The notes under the pieces were generated by a model that saw only the letters and a program-made list of their open reading frames with translations, ran no database searches and was not told the DNA's origin. A program made the position numbers and the translations under genes. Positions 58,004-64,000 of a DNA stretch of 64,000 nt are shown here, in pieces. Source of the DNA: Apis mellifera (Eukaryota; Arthropoda; Insecta; Hymenoptera; Apidae); the NCBI RefSeq assembly GCF_003254395.2, contig NC_037638.1, positions 5,136,001-5,200,000 of the forward strand. Reading direction: 5' to 3'. Each line of letters opens with the position of its first letter. The first letter of the stretch is position 1.

Positions 58004-59198
58004 TAAAAGGACCAATCACCAATAAATTACTAACTAGTTATCTGACTGGGAGGATAGTAAAACGTTTCTCTTTCTTTTAAGATGCAATTAACCGTTCCTG
58101 GATTTGCGTTTTAACTTGAGACTATGTTGCTCCCTGTCATATCGCAAAGTTGTTCACGTAACTGCGTTTAGTGTTTAAGTTTAACGACCTTTCTTAATTT
58201 TGACTGTTTGATTCCGGTTTTTAAGTTTATCTTATCGTTACGAAAGGATAAATCGGTTGGGGGAAGTTGAAAAGTGTGGAAAAATGTATAGGTTAGAAAC
58301 GCCAACTCATGGATAATTTCAAAGAAATTTGTATAATTTTATAAATTTGTTTTGAAAAATACAATTAGAAAATCAGAAATTAATCGTTTCACACGTATTT
58401 CCGATCTACACAACGTTTCTCACGAAAAGAATCAATCTTCGTATTAACGTCACATTCACAATCTCTCATTACACATCGTGCATTAAGAGTTACAATAATA
58501 ATAATCCTTCCCAATAAATCTTTCGAATGGACAACTGTGCAGCACGACATTGATGAATTTCCAGAATTTGAATAAAATCTCCTATCAATCTTTCACTTCT
58601 TCGATTGTTATATAAATCACGATCTTTCTAGGTTAATCGTGTCTCGTCCCATTAGCACGAAAATTGAAATTTCCTTCGCGAAGTGCGAAGATCAACATTA
58701 TTATCCACCTCGATCACTTTTCGATCATATTTATATATTTATATTCGCGTAATTCGAGAGTCATCATAAGGAATTCACAATCGCAACACATGCTTGAACT
58801 TGGACCTTTCCCCGCACCATCGAACAATCGTACGATATATACAGCGCGCGCACTCTACCAATTCCATATTCGACAAAAAGGCAAGTTTTCATTTAGAGAC
58901 TATCCACGGGGTATACAATTATCATAGAATCCCCAAAAATGTTCACGATCGTTTTTACCATGAAATGTAAACGTGGCTTTTCGAGGCAACTTAGAAAGTC
59001 TCTCTAGAAGTTGATTTACAATTTCCAGATTTTGCCGGAATATCGAACAATCTCGTTGCGGTAATTGTACGCTCATTACGAGGTATTTTGCATATTATTT
59101 ACTTTCTTCGAGAGTCACCGCCGCGATCGAAAGATGCATATCGCGGATGAAAATCGCTATGAAACTTCGTCGAAGGGAAAGGACGAGGGAAAGGGAGA

Positions 59199-59217
59199 TA
59201 GAGAGAGAGAGAGAAAG
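59199..59217 (+). repeat. (GA)n tract
   Basis: Short GA microsatellite inside a CpG-rich block, similar to the tracts at 23380, 48183 and, as TC, 28553, 28710, 36211 and 37489. Confidence 0.8.
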
Positions 59218-61044
59218 ATGGTGTGGAGAAGAATGGAGGGAGAAAAAAAGAAGAGGCACGCGAGGAAAAAAGGACAGGCGAAGATCTCGCGGCGAAGAGA
59301 CCGTTAATTTAAGCGGATTTTTCACAGTGACATCGTTACGCGACTCCGCGGCATTCCGTGTGCTTTCGTGCCTCCATCCTTGTAATGACATACACCGTGC
59401 GATACAACGAATATCGCGTATCGATCTGGCATTATGATTATTATTGCGTTATGCTGCGCCACGATTGAGACCTTCGTTCGTTTGCTTTTAAGCGTGTACA
59501 TGTTGGCAAGGGGGGCGGGGTGTAAGTGTGTGGATGAACGTACACTGTGTAAGTATACTGTTTAGATTCTGGACTTTGTAATTGTTTTGCATTCGGTTAA
59601 GGGAATATTGCGTTTGATGGAAATAAAGATACGAAGATGGGAAATATACGTAAAATTTAAATCTCTTTTGAAAATTCGGCATCAGATTTTTGAGGAATGG
59701 AACGATTCCAGTAAGAAATATAATAGAATATAATTTTTGAATCGTATTACGTGCGATTTACGTAAAATAAAAAAAGTCTATATCGTGTAATGTAAGAAAA
59801 TATTGATAAAAAAAAAAGTTATTTTCTTTCATTAAAGTTATTCTTAAAAAAATTCATCTGGAAATTGATCTTTTTTATTGAATAATTTTTTATCAAAGCT
59901 TAGACTTGAGATTTAGACTGAGTAGGAAATTAAATTATTTAATGAATAATGAAAAAAATGTGAGTAAGCAATTCGGATAATTATATAATATTGATATGAT
60001 TCATTTACTACGATATTCAACATTTGGAATTGAATGACAAAGCAGTAGATATTTGAGTAACAAAACAACTAAAACTACCTCGTATTTCACCAAACTATAA
60101 ACTAAATTAACTGGCGAATCCAGTTTCTTGCCACTACTGTATAAAGTATACATATGTGATATTTATCTTTATCCAATAATATATTCTAAACATGATTAGC
60201 TTCAATCATAATAACTTATCAATCATTTTCAAAAAATCAAATTACCCAATTTTTTAAATTCTTTTTTTCTATTTATAAAAGAGTGAATCATTTCATATTA
60301 CAATTATCATTAAAAAATTATGATAAAAATTTAAATAAATTCTATTTATAATTAACAATAAATACACGTCAAAATCTTTATACAATATATCTTACAACAA
60401 TACATATTAATAATTAAAGTTTAAATTTCTTGAAATTAAATTTAAATTGAATAAAAAAGAAAAAAATTTCTTACATACATCTTTTACAATATTACATTTG
60501 TTCTTGACAATGTTCTCTTTGAATTATCTTATCTTACTTCTTCTCAAATTTTATCAAACAAATAAAAAGAAAAAAAAAATAACTCATTGTTTGAAATCGC
60601 TTCGATATATTATTTATATTTTCAAAATTATAATAATAATCAGTCGTTGGAAATAAATTCATATTTCAAATAATTATTCGTTATTTCAATTTCAATTAAA
60701 AATTTATCCAAGCGTGGTAGTGGATAATAAAAATACGTTGACTTTATATTTCCTTCCACCCTGCTGTACACCTCTCAATCGTGCGACGGACACGCTCAAT
60801 GCAGTTAGTTAGCCGTGTTGTACCTCCACCGCTTGTAACCACCATCGAATCCGACCTGGCCTCTCGTATTATCGGCTAGACGTTGTTACGACGGTTGTGT
60901 GTTCGAAAGACGACGAGGTCGTTCGATTTCATATGACGAGGGCACGTCTCTGCGATGGCGCAACAGCTTCGATTTATTATGCACTGGTAAAATTCGAAGG
61001 GACGCGGCGAGCCATGTCCATGTCCATTTTCCATCGTGCAACGT

Positions 61045-61072
61045 GCGTACGTACGTACGTACGTACGTACGT
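61045..61072 (+). repeat. (GTAC)n tetranucleotide repeat
   Basis: About seven GTAC units form a self-complementary run, so it can form a hairpin on either strand. Confidence 0.88.
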
Positions 61073-62879
61073 GGAAGATTAGTTGATTCACCTTTGAGAA
61101 CATGTCCATTGTCTGTCGTGGTTTATCAATTGTTGGTTAATGACGCGAATCTCGAGCTGCATGTTTCACGGGGATCGTAGCTCATTATCGTTCGAGGTTG
61201 TATCAAGTGTGAAATTGCTACGTTAATGGGGATATTTAACGCTTTGCGTGCGACGAGAAAGAGATATATGGAGAACATGTACGTATACACGGTTTGACGT
61301 TTCGTTGTGGTTTGTAAAAAAAAAAAAAAAAAAAGTCGAAAAAAGTGATGAAAAATTGTAGATTTAAATTTGTTTGTATAAGAATAATGAAGTGGAAATT
61401 CGAAGATAGATAGTTTAATTAAAATAAATAAACTTAAATAAAATAAACACAGCTTGCAATTACGAATTTCGAGGTTACGAACCATATACATATTTACGAA
61501 TTTTTTTTCAAATTCGAGAAAAAAAAAGAAATTTTATCCAAACCACTATCCTCGAATCGTACGGTTGTAAAACATATCGCGTATTAGTTAACTCTAATAA
61601 GCAACACCCACGCAAAACATCCAACTATACTCTATATATCACATCTCGCAATAAGATAATCCAACCGCGATATTAATTGTAAATGGCATTAAAATTTTCA
61701 AACAATACCTGTTTCGAACTCTTGCTTACGCAACGAAAATTGCTGGATTCGAAAAAAGGGAAGGAATACCTAACCTAACCTCCTAAACGCGGGCGAAAGA
61801 GACAGACGAATGTGCCGAACAGAAATTGTTCACGTTTCGATTTTCGACACACGAAGCCTCGATCGAAATCAAGCGAGTATCGATCGGCCGATCGATCGGC
61901 GCACGAACTCGGTTATCGACTCCACGGATCGACGCCGTTAACGAACGTTTCACGGTGGATTTTCGAAAAATCGACTCGGAGCGCGCGCACTGCCTCCTTT
62001 CCTCTCCCTCCCACCCTCGCTCCCTCCCTCCCTCCTACACCCACGCGCGGCGCAACGACGAAACCGGCCGCCGGCCAAGAGAGAGTGTATTTCTCGCTTA
62101 TTATCCTTTCCTTCGATTTCCTACCGTAAGGAAAAAGAATACTCGCCTCGGATGCTGGCTTGTGTATCGACGTGAATATCGTCCCCCCCTCCCCCGCCTG
62201 TGACTCACACGCGCGAACCGCGTTAACTCGGTTTCAAGATTTACAGCTCATTACCGATTTCATAGCCCGTAGTCACGACCAGGTCGCGGTCGCGGACTAA
62301 ACTCGAAATTTAGGCGATAAAGCGACGCGATGCGGTTGCGAGCTAATATCTGTAACGTAAGTATACGCGATTCGACGAGTATACGTAAGTTTTTCAATAG
62401 TGTAGTACGTTGCAGAAATGTAGAAAAGTTTTTCTGACGCGAAATATCAAACAATGATATATACGAACGAAATATTTATTATATGCCGATGCCGCTCCGA
62501 CTGCGCCACTGCGGCATGTAAAATTATACGATTGTTTGTTTCGCATCATTTGATCTTAATTTAGATGATATATAGTCTCGAGGCAATATGTAGTTTGGTT
62601 ATATATAAATATATATATGTATATGTATATACAATTCAATAATATTTATTTATTATTTACAATATTTATTATTTATATTTTTATTAGCGAGATAATGCGT
62701 TTTTCTGCGGATATTTCTCGTGTTATTAGAACATAAAAACATACTGAGTCACATCGCTGCGAAATATCGACAATATCAACAATGTTGTGTAGCTGCGTAA
62801 TACTTTTAGACAAATACGATTATTTTTCTATCTATCAATAATATAGATTATCAACAATATATATCGAGTATATTATTCT

Positions 62880-64000
62880 TTTACGGACCGAATTTCGCAT
62901 GGTAAATCGAAATGCGCGCCAAATTACATTATTGCATTACCTTCTAACCTTTCTCGATATTCTTTGGATGCACAATTTCCTTTCGATTTACGTCGAACCT
63001 TCTGATCTCTCGCAGGCTGCTCGAGAAATATCACTATCTTGATTTGAAGGGAAAAATATTAGGAAAGTCTTTCATCCGAAATATCGTCTCGACGATTTCT
63101 TTCACGATTTCACGATACGATCGGTGGATATTCTTGACATGTCACGCGTTTGTACGCATTTACGTACAACGCGATTGGAAAACACTTCTAATTGTGCAGC
63201 ACTAGATAAGTCACTGAAGAATAAGGACTCTCGTTAGATTGCACGAGTACAGTACCACGAGGTTCGTCACACGTTGACAACGATGAGTATGACGAGGTGA
63301 TCGTAACGTAGCATAACACTGATTCGATGCGTGCACGAACAGCAGCACGATCTAAGACACGAACACTGGGTTCGCGTTTTAACCGCTCCACGCTCGTGGA
63401 AATGTCAAACGACGCAACGTTAGCTCGGCACACCGTCGCGCCGGTAGCGGCGGCCGTCGCTCGTGTGGGAGTGTGACATAATATAACAGCGTCGGTAATT
63501 TTTGACCGCGTTGCACGTTGATTTAACCGGTTGTCACGAGATTCACGCCACTATTCGCGCTTCTAATTTCAAGGAAATCGTTATCCTCGACAAAATTAAA
63601 CAAGCAATTTCATATATCATACGCTTGATACAGTTCTGTATATGTTTTACCGATCTAATTATGATTTTTTTTTTATCTAACCGTTTCAATTTCACGTCAA
63701 TCGAAATCCATAGCCTCTACGTGATTCAGGTCGAAACGTGCAGGCTTGTCTATCGTTGATCTCTGTCGATAGGTGGTCGGGCGCGTGCGTCCAACTCGGT
63801 CGCGGCAGCCGGCCCGGCTGACTCTCGCGTGTTCCGTGATGCACGACTCGAGCGCGAACTGAAGTCGAACGCGCCGTGAGGTGAGCGGAGGTGACTTGCG
63901 ACTCGACTCGACTCGACTCGACTCCGCTCGACTCCCCTCGACTCCACTCGACTCGACTCGGCCCGGGCCGAACCACCGGCGGCCACACTCTCAGTGGCGG
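62880..64000. promoter_or_regulatory. CpG-rich region at the right edge
   Basis: CG content rises towards the edge, with GGCGGCC-type sequence at 63450 and 63975. It could include a promoter, of SoxF or of a gene beyond the window. No TATA box or coding frame was recognised. The confidence reflects composition only. Confidence 0.25.
63900..63960 (+). repeat. (GACTC)n pentanucleotide repeat
   Basis: About twelve units of ACTCG, with single-base variants in the middle. Frames across it encode SRVES-type repeats and are not called as genes. Confidence 0.88.

Larger units (their letters stand above)
56598..64000. other. Upstream DNA of SoxF with CpG-rich blocks
   Basis: No coding exon is supported. 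CpG-rich blocks lie at about 56880-57270, 58380-59560, 60700-61300, 61540-62480 and 62880-64000, separated by AT-rich DNA. Upstream non-coding exons and the promoter of SoxF probably lie here or beyond the window. I could not place them from sequence alone. Confidence 0.45.

Noticed and set aside
61768..61785. CCTAA-type repeats resembling the insect telomere repeat TTAGG
   Set aside because: Only two to three units are present, and short AACCTAAC strings are frequent through the window. This is too little for an interstitial telomere tract.

Overview
The window looks like insect nuclear DNA, most consistent with a bee (Apis-like hymenopteran). This is an inference from three things: a very AT-rich background, repeatedly interrupted by CpG-rich blocks; short introns with GT-AG ends in oaf beside very long introns in a developmental regulator; and two proteins that read as insect orthologues. 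No bacterial, viral or plasmid features were seen.

Three protein-coding genes can be assembled. (1) Plus strand, 2479-3992: a three-exon, 122-residue protein that I do not recognise. (2) Plus strand, 4450-5671: a complete four-exon oaf (out at first) gene of 279 residues, with a signal peptide and a cysteine-rich C-terminus. (3) Minus strand, 56324 down to 12911: a complete eight-exon SoxF-group transcription factor (orthologue of Drosophila Sox15) of 705 residues. All splice phases agree. The HMG box is divided between exons 3 and 4 by an intron of about 25 kb. oaf and SoxF converge, with about 7 kb of AT-rich DNA between them.

Region by region: 1-2230 is AT-rich intergenic DNA. 2231-5671 holds the two small plus-strand genes. 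5672-12592 is AT-rich intergenic DNA with three MITE-like inverted-repeat elements. 12593-16006 holds the compact 3' half of SoxF (exons 8 to 4). 16007-40972 is SoxF intron 3, a mosaic of CpG-rich blocks, GA/TC tracts and three families of local tandem repeats. 40973-42630 holds exons 3 and 2. 42631-56157 is intron 1, with a tandem pair of GCGCATGCGCA sites just upstream of exon 2. 56158-56597 is the first coding exon with its 5' leader. 56598-64000 is upstream DNA with further CpG-rich blocks and no supported gene.

The most interesting signals concern expression of SoxF. An out-of-frame upstream ORF in a good initiation context overlaps the main start codon, which itself has a weak context. 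A tandem pair of palindromic NRF-1/Ewg-like sites lies just upstream of exon 2, whose second base begins an in-frame ATG. In oaf, the stop codon is UGA followed by C, a leaky context in a gene family known for readthrough in Drosophila, but here the extension would be only five residues.
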